Shown piece by piece: positions 8,334 through 16,703 of a stretch of 49,111 bases of DNA. Source of the DNA: a virus; IMG/VR virus record IMGVR_UViG_3300042559_002235, positions 1-49,111 of that record. One strand, given 5' to 3'. A model generated the notes under the pieces. It saw nothing but the letters and a program-made list of their open reading frames with translations, did no database searches and was not told the origin of the DNA. Position 1 is the first letter of the stretch; each line of letters opens with the position of its first letter. Position numbers and translations under genes: made by a program.

Positions 8334-8357
8334 ATCTATAAAAAATATTCAAATAAA

Positions 8358-9035
8358 ATGAAGCATATTAGAACATTTGAAACCTATCGTATTAAAAAGA
8401 ACAGAGAAGAAATTATTAAAGAGTCTGTTTTTCAAGTAAACGATATTTATAAAGTTAAGACTATGATTGATATTCCTCAGTCATTAATTAATGCTTATGT
8501 GAAGAAAGTAAAAGATACTACTGGTAAAAACCTTCGTCAATTTTTTGGTGATGTTGACATCGCTGAAGAAATCGTTAAGTATATCAATATGAACAACTTA
8601 GATGTTGAAAAAATTCCAGGTGGAGCATTAATGGGTGGTCAAGCACAAGGACAAACTCAAGGTCAAGCACAACCACAAGTACAAACTGAAGGTGAGGCTC
8701 AAACTCAACCACAAGCTCAACCACAAGCTCAGCCACAGGCTCAACCACAGGCTCAGCCACAGGCTCAACCAGAAGGTCAAGCACAAGCTCAACCAGCTCA
8801 AGGACAAGCTCAACCAGCTCAAGGACAAACTCAAGGTGAATTTGAAGAACCAGCACAAGGTCAAGGTCAAGGTCAAGCACAAGGTCAAGCACAAGGTCAA
8901 GCACAAGGTCAAGCACAAGCACAAGGTCAAGCACAACCAGTTCAAGGACAAGCACAAGCTCAACCAGCTCAAGGTGAAGAAGAGGAAGAAGAGGAAGAAG
9001 AAACTGAAGAAGGTGAAGAAGAATTACCTCTTTAA
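8358..9035 (+). CDS. Gln/Ala/Pro-rich protein with capsid-targeting-like N-terminus
   Basis: 225 residues. The N-terminus MKHIRTFETY matches the recurring MKxIxxFE motif of this window. Residues 25-90 form a normal globular segment (DVDIAEEIVKYINMNN). From about 95 to 200 the protein is a run of Gln-Ala, Gln-Pro and Gly-Gln steps with almost no other residues. The C-terminus is a block of Glu (EEEEEEEETEEGEEE). The composition suggests a disordered or scaffold-like protein; T4 prohead core proteins are also small and acidic. Expression is from a strong late-type promoter. Function is inferred. Confidence 0.75.
   Translation: MKHIRTFETYRIKKNREEIIKESVFQVNDIYKVKTMIDIPQSLINAYVKKVKDTTGKNLRQFFGDVDIAEEIVKYINMNNLDVEKIPGGALMGGQAQGQTQGQAQPQVQTEGEAQTQPQAQPQAQPQAQPQAQPQAQPEGQAQAQPAQGQAQPAQGQTQGEFEEPAQGQGQGQAQGQAQGQAQGQAQAQGQAQPVQGQAQAQPAQGEEEEEEEEETEEGEEELPL
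8635..8976 (+). repeat. Low-complexity CAAGCxCAA repeat inside a gene
   Basis: About 340 bp of short repeats (CAAGGTCAAGCA, CAACCACAGGCT) encode the Gln/Ala/Pro/Gly tract. It opens long spurious frames on the other strand and in other frames, which I do not annotate. Confidence 0.85.
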
Positions 9036-9056
9036 TCTATAAATATTCAAAGAATT

Positions 9057-9087
9057 AAAACCCATCAAGAAATTGATGGGTTTTTTA
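9057..9087 (+). terminator. Intrinsic terminator
   Basis: AAAACCCATC, short loop, GATGGGTTTTTT. It is followed at once by a TTAATATATA motif, as at 2470-2509. Confidence 0.85.
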
Positions 9088-9088
9088 T

Positions 9089-9098
9089 TTAATATATA
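9089..9098 (+). promoter_or_regulatory. Late-type promoter motif TTAATATATA
   Basis: Exact motif ending 4 nt before the ATG at 9103; one of the short-gap class. Confidence 0.55.
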
Positions 9099-9102
9099 GT
9101 AT

Positions 9103-9714
9103 ATGAAATTCATTAAAACATTTGAGAGTTATAACGATGATACATTGATTATTGTTGATGTTCAGAAGTCATTTAAAAAGTTCTTTTCTGAGATGTACTT
9201 AAATGAATTGAAAAAGTATTGTAAAAACTTTCAAAATGTTTATCAATTGTGGGATAATCATGTCGATGGTAAAAATGTGGATAAAGATTATTTATATGAT
9301 GATAAACCTGATATTCCAGTTCATAAAGACCTTTATCATTTCCCTAATCAGAAAGACCTTATAGAAAAAAGATATAACTATGATGTAGATGCTGATTTTT
9401 ATAAAAAGATTTTAGATAAAGAAGTTTATAACAAAGTTAGTAAAATGGAAGAAGAGAAAACTTTGAAAAAAGGTGATATCTTCAATACTAAAGAAGGAAC
9501 TATTATTACTTTTATAAATAATAATCATGTCTGGTTTCACGTTCCTAAGAAATTATATGAACTACTTAAATCGTTAAAAGGTAGAGAAGTTACAATTGTT
9601 GGTGGTGCTGATTCTGAATGTTTAGAAGATGTAGTTACAACCGCTGAAAGTCTTGGGGTTAAAATTAAAAGAGATTATAAGTATATTTATACTGCTAGTA
9701 GTTGTCCTATTTAA
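9103..9714 (+). CDS. Isochorismatase-like cysteine hydrolase with capsid-targeting-like N-terminus
   Basis: 203 residues. After MKFIKTFESYND, the segment TLIIVDVQKSF carries the first catalytic Asp of the isochorismatase/nicotinamidase fold. VTIVGGADSECLEDVV near residue 165 supplies the nucleophilic Cys and the usual helix after it. Members hydrolyse isochorismate, nicotinamide or similar amides. The central region (50-150) is not typical, so the substrate cannot be named. The N-terminal ten residues match the MKxIxxFE motif seen in unrelated genes and may be a prohead-packaging signal. The 3' end overlaps the convergent gene by 4 nt. Confidence 0.7.
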   Translation: MKFIKTFESYNDDTLIIVDVQKSFKKFFSEMYLNELKKYCKNFQNVYQLWDNHVDGKNVDKDYLYDDKPDIPVHKDLYHFPNQKDLIEKRYNYDVDADFYKKILDKEVYNKVSKMEEEKTLKKGDIFNTKEGTIITFINNNHVWFHVPKKLYELLKSLKGREVTIVGGADSECLEDVVTTAESLGVKIKRDYKYIYTASSCPI

Positions 9715-10238
9715 TCCTCTTCGGGTTCGGGCATATCAAAAGAAATTCTAATTACATCTCCGTCAAATCCAACTGAACATAATTCAAAGTTTGAAAAGTG
9801 TTCAAATCTTGGAACTATTTCTTCTTCTAAAATTTTGAATATATTTTTAATTTTGTTATTATTACTCATAATAACATCTAAGTTATTCTTTAATTTTTGA
9901 AGATTTTCAATTTGATTGTCAACAGAGTCTTGTAATTCTGTATAGAATTCAGTGACATCTTGTGGGTCATCTGTTGGTGGTAATATATCATTTAGGTATC
10001 TAGCTGTTAGATATGTTCCTTCTTCATCTACATCATCATTGGTTATCTGAGGTATAGTTAATTCACAATCATAAAAATAATCATTTTCTAGAAAGCCATT
10101 ATCAAGATTTTTGGTATAATCATGAAATTCACATTGAAAATAATCAGATAAATCCATCATTATTTCCTTAAATGTTTCAAAGTCACATTCTTCTTCAGAT
10201 GCTTCATTAAATTTCTTTAGATAAACTAGTTTTTTCAT
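9711..10238 (-). CDS. Unknown acidic protein with capsid-targeting-like N-terminus
   Basis: 175 residues, starting MKKLVYLKKFNEAS. The F-N-E followed by Ala is a candidate gp21-type cleavage point. The rest is acidic with a helical segment (about 105-150) and ends MPEPEED. It is preceded by a TTTATATATA motif 5 nt before the start. It lies in a minus-strand group with gp25 and gp44. No family recognised. Confidence 0.65.
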   Translation of the reverse strand: MKKLVYLKKFNEASEEECDFETFKEIMMDLSDYFQCEFHDYTKNLDNGFLENDYFYDCELTIPQITNDDVDEEGTYLTARYLNDILPPTDDPQDVTEFYTELQDSVDNQIENLQKLKNNLDVIMSNNNKIKNIFKILEEEIVPRFEHFSNFELCSVGFDGDVIRISFDMPEPEED

Positions 10239-10268
10239 AATACTATATATAAAAAAATCCAGTCAATT

Positions 10269-10643
10269 TTAGATAACACTTACATAAACTTCATATTCTG
10301 ATATAGTGAAGGCTATTTCCATCCATTCCTGATATCTTTCAGGATCCTCATATATGTTTACTTTTAATGTGTATGGTAATCCAGATATTTCTGGTATATA
10401 GGATAATATTTGTTGTGTAAGATCTCCTTGTATTACATCAGCTGATAGTCTTGTTTCATGTAGTAATTCTACTAAATTTCCTCCAAAATTTGGTAATCCA
10501 AAAACATCACCTTTATTAGTAAATAATATCATCTGCCATTTTTGTATAATGACACTTATAATATCATCTTCGATGATTTTTGAATCAGTGAATCTTGGAT
10601 GACCTGGGTATAATATGTAGAAATCTGTAAAATCAGCTGGCAT
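10269..10643 (-). CDS. gp25: Baseplate wedge protein gp25-like
   Basis: 124 residues, close to T4 gp25 (132). The gp25/GPW family builds the baseplate wedge at the inner ring and is thought to help start sheath polymerisation. The segment GDVFGLPNFGGNLVELLHET is the family's most conserved region, and the C-terminal half forms the expected beta strands (LKVNIYEDPERYQEWMEIAFTI). A TTAATATATA motif lies 4 nt before the ATG. A second phage structural gene (gp15) lies close by on the opposite strand. Confidence 0.85.
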   Translation of the reverse strand: MPADFTDFYILYPGHPRFTDSKIIEDDIISVIIQKWQMILFTNKGDVFGLPNFGGNLVELLHETRLSADVIQGDLTQQILSYIPEISGLPYTLKVNIYEDPERYQEWMEIAFTISEYEVYVSVI

Positions 10644-10674
10644 AACATATATATTAAATATATTATACCCTTAT

Positions 10675-11637
10675 TTAATTTAAAATGTCTCTAAACTTTC
10701 CAATTATAGTCAGACCCAATATTATTGGATCTGTATTAGTTTCTAACTTAGATGAATAATCAGCTATAATAAAATTACAATCAAATAATTTATCTATATT
10801 CTTACTTTCGGATATAGACCAATCAATAAATGGTTTACCTAATAGTTTAATCATTACATCAATTTTTTCAGGTCCAAAGTTAGACATTAAGAAGTGATAT
10901 ATCTTTTCATAATCCATTGACTTATCATATATACAAGAGTATAAATCTAATTTTACCTTATTAGACACATTGGATGAATTTTCACCTAAACTACCAGTTT
11001 CTAAATAGTTTTGAACCTCGACCATTATAGATCTGAAGTCAGGAAACTTTTTAGTAATAATAGAAACTAAATCTTCTTTAGGAATTTCTTTACCTTCTTT
11101 AGGTAGAATTACATTGTTGATTCTTCTGTAAACTTCTTGTTTAAGATATTTCTCTTCTTCAAGATTTTGACAATCAAAATTTATTTGGGGTATTCTTGAT
11201 TTAATACCATCTGAAATCTTATTTAAGTGATTCGTTGTAATGATAAATCTAACATTCTTATTATATTTTTCAATAAATGCTTTGAATGCGTCTTGGAATT
11301 GAGCCGACACTCTTTCAAACTCATCTAAGAAAATATATTTAATATCGGAATCAGTCTCCATCATTGGAGTGAACTTACAGAAATCTTCAATCTCACTTCT
11401 TAAAACATCAATAGATGTGTATAAAGAAGAGTTAAGTTCTAAAAATGGTTTATCTTTTGTATATTTTCCAATAAGAATTCTAGCCAAACTTGTTTTTCCA
11501 GTTCCAAAGTGACCATAGAATATAAAGTTTTGATTGACACCATTTTCAAAGTGTTTCCTGATTCTAGGTAAAAGAATGACATCCTCCATAGTTTTTGGAC
11601 GCCACTTTTCCCATAATAGTAATGATTTAACAGACAT
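10675..11637 (-). CDS. gp44: Sliding-clamp loader ATPase subunit (gp44-like)
   Basis: I place the start at 11637 (MSVKSLLLWEKWRPK), giving 320 residues against 319 in T4 gp44. The frame extends upstream to 11736, but those residues are hydrophobic and unlike the family. Walker A is GHFGTGKT (about 40-47), Walker B YIFLDEFE (DEFE in place of DExx variants), sensor 1 ITTNH, and SRIPQ carries the Arg finger. gp44 with gp62 opens the gp45 clamp at DNA junctions; in T4 the loaded clamp also activates late transcription with gp55 and gp33. gp62 and gp45 are not seen in this window. Confidence 0.9.
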   Translation of the reverse strand: MSVKSLLLWEKWRPKTMEDVILLPRIRKHFENGVNQNFIFYGHFGTGKTSLARILIGKYTKDKPFLELNSSLYTSIDVLRSEIEDFCKFTPMMETDSDIKYIFLDEFERVSAQFQDAFKAFIEKYNKNVRFIITTNHLNKISDGIKSRIPQINFDCQNLEEEKYLKQEVYRRINNVILPKEGKEIPKEDLVSIITKKFPDFRSIMVEVQNYLETGSLGENSSNVSNKVKLDLYSCIYDKSMDYEKIYHFLMSNFGPEKIDVMIKLLGKPFIDWSISESKNIDKLFDCNFIIADYSSKLETNTDPIILGLTIIGKFRDILN

Positions 11638-11698
11638 ATTTATTCGCTTAATTAATAGGTATATAATCTCATGAAGAGAAAGTTTATATTTAATATAT

Positions 11699-12856
11699 AT
11701 GACTATGATAGGAGAAAGATTTAATTTCGAAGACATATTTTTTAGAGATCTTACCGTTTGTGTTTTAGATACACTTGAAGGTCAGATAAAATGGATTAAT
11801 AGATTTTCCTCAGGTGATAAATTTGTTCAGGTTCCTTTTTACTACTCTCTTACAGGAGATGAAAGATTTTTACTAGATTCTTTTCAAGATGATATTGTTT
11901 CTGAAAACAGATTTGTTGAATTAAACACTGATTTAATACCAAGAGGGCACCTAACTATGACTGGATTTAATATTAAATCTGATGAATTCGCCAACCCTAA
12001 TGTTTGGTTAAGAATGGTTGTTGAGAACGAGGTTGAGATTAGAAAAGTTTTAGCTAAAGTTAGAGCAGTTCCGGTTACGGTAAATTATGATTTAGAAATA
12101 TTACTTAGTTCTGAGATAGATACCTTTAAATGTAGTCAAGCAATATTAGACACACTTTGGTTATATAAATTTATGTATTTTGAACATAACTTTATGAATA
12201 TAGATGCTGTTATATTGATGCCTGATAGTAATTCAATAGAAATGGCTAGAGAGAAGAATTTAACATCTGATAATAATATTAAATTAAAAGTTTCTTTTAC
12301 TGTTGAGACTTATTATCCAGCTTTTAGAAGAGATAGAATTAATTCAACTGGATATCCTCAAACACAAGGTTCGGGTATGGCTGATTCAAATGGATTTGCA
12401 TTGGCTGGTGGAATTTCTGATAGTTTTGCACAACCTGGTTCTCCGGGTTATGGTAGTTCAAATTCTTTTGGTGGTGCTCCTGGTGCTTTTCCTGGTTCTC
12501 CTGGTTCAGGAAATCAACAAAATCCTAGTGGATATGTTGGTGGCGGTCCTGGTGGATCTGGTGGTCCTGGTGGTGGAGCTATCAATCCCGCATTTGGTAC
12601 CGTTGGTGGTAGTGAGAATGCTGGTGGTAATCAAGGTCCAAATGGAAATATTGGTGTGACTGGATCGTTCTATAATACACAAGGTTCTACAAGTCCAGGT
12701 GATCCTTTAGGTTCTTTTGCAAATACTGACTTTTATGATATTCGACCAAAAAGAACTAGATGGTTTAATAATATACTGAAGGCAAGAGAAAGAGCATCAG
12801 GTGGAAATATAAATCCTAATGCTCAGGACCCTAATAATGCTAATAATGGAAATTAA
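11699..12856 (+). CDS. gp15: Tail sheath stabiliser gp15-like with Gly/Pro-rich tail
   Basis: 385 residues. Residues 1-215 follow T4 gp15 in order: RDLTVCVLD...SGDKFVQVPFYY, IPRGHLTMTGFNI, VNYDLEILLSSEIDTFKCSQAILD and LKVSFTVETYYP. gp15 caps the tail and joins it to the neck. From about residue 220 to 345 there is a Gly/Pro/Ser/Asn-rich extension absent from T4 gp15. The start is uncertain: a TTAATATATA motif (11690-11699) runs into the first ATG, and a second in-frame ATG is at 11705. If the motif is the promoter, a later start or leaderless mRNA is likely. Confidence 0.72.
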   Translation: MTMIGERFNFEDIFFRDLTVCVLDTLEGQIKWINRFSSGDKFVQVPFYYSLTGDERFLLDSFQDDIVSENRFVELNTDLIPRGHLTMTGFNIKSDEFANPNVWLRMVVENEVEIRKVLAKVRAVPVTVNYDLEILLSSEIDTFKCSQAILDTLWLYKFMYFEHNFMNIDAVILMPDSNSIEMAREKNLTSDNNIKLKVSFTVETYYPAFRRDRINSTGYPQTQGSGMADSNGFALAGGISDSFAQPGSPGYGSSNSFGGAPGAFPGSPGSGNQQNPSGYVGGGPGGSGGPGGGAINPAFGTVGGSENAGGNQGPNGNIGVTGSFYNTQGSTSPGDPLGSFANTDFYDIRPKRTRWFNNILKARERASGGNINPNAQDPNNANNGN

Positions 12857-12896
12857 AAATAAATTTTCAAAAATGGTAAAAAATGACTTTTAAGCC

Positions 12897-12906
12897 TTAA
12901 TATATA
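12897..12906 (+). promoter_or_regulatory. Late-type promoter motif TTAATATATA
   Basis: Exact motif 28 nt before the ATG at 12935, with an upstream block (TAAAAAATGACTTTTAAGCC) nearly the same as that before 8324. Confidence 0.65.
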
Positions 12907-12934
12907 TGTTATATAAAAAAAAATATTTTAAAAT

Positions 12935-14218
12935 ATGAAGAATCTTAAACTTGAATTGTTTAACTTCAAAAAGAACTTAACTCTTGAACAGGAGGAAGTA
13001 TCTGGGATAGTTGAGGGACATATGAATGCTTGTAATGAGTTATCTGAAAAACAAATCATTATCTCTCTTAATGAGAGGCTTAAACCATACACATACGATA
13101 AAAGTGTTAAATCTTTGTTAGAAAATCTTAATGATGATGTGAAGAATTATGAGTTATTATATGAGTTGAAAAATTTATATAATGTGATTAATACTAAAAA
13201 TCAAGGAGAGTTGTATAGACAACCATTAAACGTTCTTCTTCAAACAATTAACTTAGACACTGACCAAGATAGAATGTCTAAAATTCTTAATGAATTAGCT
13301 ATCTATGATTGGGTACCAGAAGTTAAATTATTTGTTCATAATTTGACAAAATCACCTGAAAAAAGAAATAATCTTTTAAGTGGTGGTAAAGGTGAATCTA
13401 CATTCACAATTGTTGAACAAGTTGAAGATGGTCACGTTGCTCTTGTTAATGATTCTTGGTTCCTTTTAAGTGAAAATACAATTGAGAAAACTCTTTTAGA
13501 AAATCACGTTAAAAACGAAGAAGAATTAAAAAGTCTAAGAATGTTGGAAACGGCTATGAAATATGCTTCAGTTACTGAAGATAGAGTTAATTTCAGAATT
13601 TCGGAATATTTAACTATCGGTCTTTCGGTTGGTAAGAAAAGTAGTTTATTCATCAATGATGATGAGATGAACGAAGAGACTACATTGGAAAGTGTATTTG
13701 ATTCTCCAATTATTCCAATTGTTAATAAAAACTTCTATCCTGTTTTACTTGAGGTTTCTAAAAACTTAGATAAATTTGTAGAATTAGATGTTGTTAAGAG
13801 AGTTAATAACTTAATTAACCCTTATTTAGAAATCTTCGCATTCAATTATAAAAATAGTACATATTTATATAGATGTGATGAGAGATATGGTAACTCTTTC
13901 TTCAAATATGAATCAGCTTTAGAGTTGGTAAATGAAGTAAGAAATGAATTAAACTATGATTTAACATATTTCTACGAAAATAGATTAGATAAAGAATTAA
14001 TCGTTAAAAGAAAACTTGAAGATAAAGAAAGAGAAATCACTCTTAAATTAGAAGATGTTCAATTTAACATTGAGAAAGTTAAAGGTTCTATCCAAATGAT
14101 TGGTGAATCAGCAGTTTTAGTAACAGCTCTTAAAAATTTAGAAAAAAGAAGAGATGTTTTAAACACTGAATTAAACGCAACAAAAGAGTTACAATATAAC
14201 GAAAGAGTTAGAGCGTAA
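12935..14218 (+). CDS. Conserved large phage protein, function unknown
   Basis: 427 residues, soluble, mostly helical. Recognisable blocks are QPLNVLLQTINL, DWVPEVKLFVHNLT, LLSGGKGESTFTIVEQV and FRISEYLTIGLSVGKKS. The C-terminal 70 residues are a charged coiled coil (KRKLEDKEREITLKLEDVQ, broken here). Its size, strong late-type promoter and own terminator suggest an abundant virion or head-assembly protein, but I cannot match it to a T4 gene. Confidence 0.8.
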   Translation: MKNLKLELFNFKKNLTLEQEEVSGIVEGHMNACNELSEKQIIISLNERLKPYTYDKSVKSLLENLNDDVKNYELLYELKNLYNVINTKNQGELYRQPLNVLLQTINLDTDQDRMSKILNELAIYDWVPEVKLFVHNLTKSPEKRNNLLSGGKGESTFTIVEQVEDGHVALVNDSWFLLSENTIEKTLLENHVKNEEELKSLRMLETAMKYASVTEDRVNFRISEYLTIGLSVGKKSSLFINDDEMNEETTLESVFDSPIIPIVNKNFYPVLLEVSKNLDKFVELDVVKRVNNLINPYLEIFAFNYKNSTYLYRCDERYGNSFFKYESALELVNEVRNELNYDLTYFYENRLDKELIVKRKLEDKEREITLKLEDVQFNIEKVKGSIQMIGESAVLVTALKNLEKRRDVLNTELNATKELQYNERVRA

Positions 14219-14232
14219 TTTCAAAACATATT

Positions 14233-14265
14233 AAAAAATCCTCAAATTTATTTGAGGATTTTTTT
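14233..14265 (+). terminator. Intrinsic terminator
   Basis: AAAAAATCCTCAAA, 3-5 nt loop, TTTGAGGATTTTTTT after the gene ending at 14218. Confidence 0.85.
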
Positions 14266-14345
14266 ATTTTAAAACTTTTATATAAAAAAAGTATATAACA
14301 TGAAATCATGAAAGGTTAAGAACCTTAAAAAAATAATGAATATGA

Positions 14346-14711
14346 ATGTATCTAAACAACAAAGACCTTTATATTGAGGTAATCATATCAAAAGCTCAAG
14401 GAAAACTCACAAGAAATGCTGAGAAAATGTTAGAGCTACTAGCAAAGAAAACAATTAAAAAAATGAGATACTGGTCTAATGATGATAAATTAGATTGTTA
14501 CCAATCCGGATTACTTGATATGTTCCAAAACTGGTACAATTTCAACGAGGATAAATCAGTAAACGCATTTGCTTACTTCACCGAAGTCTTTAAAAGAGGA
14601 ATAGCTAAGGGGTTTAATGAGTTATATAAGAAAAAAGGCGATAATGATAATTTAATTAAATTATTATCAATAGAGGGATCAAATGATGGCATGGGACTCC
14701 ACTCACTCTAA
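14346..14711 (+). CDS. gp55: Late-transcription sigma factor, gp55-like
   Basis: 121 residues. The stretch DCYQSGLLDMFQNWYNFNEDK, followed by SVNAFAYFTEVFKRGIAKGF, matches the sigma region 2 core of T4-like gp55 (NFNPEKxNNAFAYFTQ). gp55 replaces the host sigma factor and recognises the late promoter -10 element, TATAAATA in T4. Here the likely target is TTAATATATA. The protein is shorter than T4 gp55 (185 residues) and ends GMGLHSL, without an obvious separate clamp-binding tail. The start (MYLNNKDLYIE) is chosen for family-like N-terminal sequence. Confidence 0.8.
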   Translation: MYLNNKDLYIEVIISKAQGKLTRNAEKMLELLAKKTIKKMRYWSNDDKLDCYQSGLLDMFQNWYNFNEDKSVNAFAYFTEVFKRGIAKGFNELYKKKGDNDNLIKLLSIEGSNDGMGLHSL

Positions 14712-14853
14712 TATCAATCTAAAAACATTTGATATAGTTATGACACCAGCATTTGGTGCCGCTAATATACCAATAACTATATTTCCTTCAAGACAGAAAA
14801 GACGAAAAGAAAAAATTCAAAACTTATTTAAAATAAAAAAACCTCTCAATTGA
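14683..14853 (+). CDS. Small basic ORF overlapping the sigma gene
   Basis: 56 codons, from an ATG inside the last 29 nt of the gp55-like gene to a TGA inside the following terminator stem. It reads MMAWDSTHSN...TPAFGAANIPITIFPSRQKRRKEKIQNLF. The C-terminal half is basic and ends with KIQNLFKIKKPLN. A short hydrophobic motif after a basic helix could bind the clamp or RNA polymerase, as T4 gp33 does, but no real similarity is visible. Coding status is uncertain. Confidence 0.35.
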   Translation: MMAWDSTHSNINLKTFDIVMTPAFGAANIPITIFPSRQKRRKEKIQNLFKIKKPLN

Positions 14854-14866
14854 GAGGTTTTTATTT
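14835..14866. terminator. Bidirectional intrinsic terminator
   Basis: AAAACCTCTC, AATT, GAGAGGTTTTT between convergent genes; it has an A-tract and a T-tract, so it can work on both strands. Confidence 0.85.
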
Positions 14867-14875
14867 TTATTAATA

Positions 14876-15985
14876 TTAAGCTTCTGTTTCAACACCACTA
14901 TATACCGTTTCTAACATTCTTTCTGAAACTAAATAAGGGTCACAATTTGATGCTGGTCTTCTATCTTCAAAGTAACCTTTCTTTTCAATTATAGCTTGTG
15001 CTGGAATTCTGATAGAAGTATCTCTTGTAGAAAATCCATAGCTGAAATCATTAATACTTGATGTTTCGTGTTGTCCTGTTAATCTTTCTTCATTGAATAA
15101 ACCATAGATTTCAATGTGTTCTTTTTGAAATCTCTCTAATTTAGGCATTGTTTCTTTGATTATATCCAATCCACCTTCTTCTCTCATTTCCTTAGTAGAA
15201 AAGTTCACATGACATCCAGTTCCGTTCCAGTCCCCTTTTAATGGTTTTGGATGAAGTGAAACATTAGTATCATATTTTTCAGCAACTCTTTGTAGTAAAT
15301 ATCTAGAAACCCATAATTGGTCCGATCCATTTAATGATGTAACTGGACCAATTTGATATTCCCATTGACCAAGTAATACTTCAGCGTTTATTCCTGATAT
15401 ATCTAAACCTACTTCTATACACATATCCATATGTTCTTCAACTATATTACGACCAATAACCGTATCAGCTCCAATACCACAATAATAATCACCTTGTGGT
15501 CTTGGATTTAATGAGGTTCCTATTCCTGGGTGTAAAATATCTTTTGTAAATCCTAATGGCAAACCTTCACCTTCAACAAAAGGATTTCCTGTCTTATGTG
15601 TTAGTGTGTATTCTTGTTCCCAACCAAACCAAGGTTGTTCGTTTTTATCAATCGTTTCAAGTAATCCTAACTGATTCATTTTTTCTTCTAACTTATATCT
15701 GTGATTAGTTATATGTGGAGTTCCGTCAGGATTTAATACTTCACAAAATACTAATCTGTGTGGATATCCTCTGAATGGATCTTTTGTTATAAACACTGGT
15801 TTTAAAAGACAATCTGTATTTTTACCTCTTCCTGATTCTGCTTGTAGTGTTGAACTTCCATCGAAAGACCACATAGAGTAATCTTTTGCCAAAAGTGTGT
15901 CTGATTTTTCGACAATTTTAGTTTTACTTCTTAATTGTTGTGGTTCCGAACCATCTAACCAAATGTATTCTAATTTTACGCTCAT
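14876..15985 (-). CDS. glnII: Glutamine synthetase, type II (GSII)
   Basis: 369 residues, full length for GSII, which joins ammonia to glutamate using ATP. Family blocks in order: WSFDGSST, PWFGWEQEYTL (metal-binding Glu residues), GDYYCGIG, AEVLLGQWEYQIGP, DWNGTGCHVNFST, NEERLTGQHETSS and GYFEDRRPASNCDPY. No catalytic block is missing, so it should be active. GSII is typical of eukaryotes and some bacteria, and a phage copy is unusual. It sits alone on the minus strand among phage genes, with a terminator shared with the sigma-factor region. It may supply glutamine for nucleotide synthesis or alter host nitrogen sensing. Confidence 0.95.
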   Translation of the reverse strand: MSVKLEYIWLDGSEPQQLRSKTKIVEKSDTLLAKDYSMWSFDGSSTLQAESGRGKNTDCLLKPVFITKDPFRGYPHRLVFCEVLNPDGTPHITNHRYKLEEKMNQLGLLETIDKNEQPWFGWEQEYTLTHKTGNPFVEGEGLPLGFTKDILHPGIGTSLNPRPQGDYYCGIGADTVIGRNIVEEHMDMCIEVGLDISGINAEVLLGQWEYQIGPVTSLNGSDQLWVSRYLLQRVAEKYDTNVSLHPKPLKGDWNGTGCHVNFSTKEMREEGGLDIIKETMPKLERFQKEHIEIYGLFNEERLTGQHETSSINDFSYGFSTRDTSIRIPAQAIIEKKGYFEDRRPASNCDPYLVSERMLETVYSGVETEA

Positions 15986-16056
15986 TTTAAAGTTTTTTTT
16001 ATTTTATGAAACTTTCTCACAATTGTTTTATAAAATGACTATAAATTATTAAAAAA

Positions 16057-16362
16057 ATGAATAAGGTTATTTTACAACTTTGGGAAGAGTCAAATCAAAA
16101 TGATGGTGTGTTTAGTAATGGATGCTCAATTCATATTAATGAAGATGAAAGAATAAAATTTGTTTCAAATATTTATTCTAATAGAGAATCTGGTGATATA
16201 CCCAATGAATATGATAGTATTGTTGGTGAAGGAATTGAAGTTTTTCTAACTGATAGTATTTATAATTTATTATCCACTTCAAATTCTGTTAAAATATCTG
16301 AGGTTGAATTTCAAAATCTTATAAAATTTGAAGATATAATATATAACACAGAAATGATATGA
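16057..16362 (+). CDS. Unknown small acidic protein
   Basis: 101 residues, acidic, soluble, starting MNKVILQLWEES. No motif recognised. Its stop overlaps the start of the membrane-protein gene by 4 nt (ATGA), so the two are probably made together. Confidence 0.6.
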   Translation: MNKVILQLWEESNQNDGVFSNGCSIHINEDERIKFVSNIYSNRESGDIPNEYDSIVGEGIEVFLTDSIYNLLSTSNSVKISEVEFQNLIKFEDIIYNTEMI

Positions 16363-16703
16363 TTACTTTTTTTTATTATTTTATTTTAGTTTTTATATGG
16401 ACTAAGATATTTCTTGTTTTTAACAAACAAAGATTGGACTTAAACTTTAGAAATAAAGATTTAATGGCTATTAAAAAAATAGACTTAGTTTATTACTTCA
16501 CAGAATTTCTATTTTTTGTTTGGATGATTATAGGATTATGGTCATCTCAAAAAGTATTATTTATTACTTTACTTTCTCTATATCTTCTTAAATTTCCATT
16601 TTATCATTTAAGTAAAAGGTTATATGCAGTTTGGGATAATATACTACCTAGTATTTCTATCATCTTTATATTGATGATATTTATTTATAGTCTTATACAT
16701 TAA
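16359..16703 (+). CDS. Small membrane protein, 3-4 TM segments
   Basis: 114 residues with hydrophobic segments at about 3-20, 45-63, 66-85 and 92-113. The C-terminus is short. Size and topology could fit a holin or a superinfection-type membrane protein, but nothing specific supports either. It is coupled to the preceding acidic gene and overlaps the convergent gp4 gene by 11 nt. Confidence 0.6.
   Translation: MITFFYYFILVFIWTKIFLVFNKQRLDLNFRNKDLMAIKKIDLVYYFTEFLFFVWMIIGLWSSQKVLFITLLSLYLLKFPFYHLSKRLYAVWDNILPSISIIFILMIFIYSLIH

Noticed and set aside
8584-9042. Long frames on the minus strand and in a second plus frame
   Set aside because: They are products of the low-complexity repeat, with Leu/Val or Lys/His monotony, and overlap the better-supported gene at 8358.
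11638-11736. N-terminal extension of the clamp-loader gene
   Set aside because: The extra residues are hydrophobic and unlike gp44; the later start gives 320 residues, near T4's 319.
14876-15985. The glutamine synthetase as host DNA contaminating the assembly
   Set aside because: Phage genes flank it on both sides with tight spacing, a shared bidirectional terminator and matching base composition.
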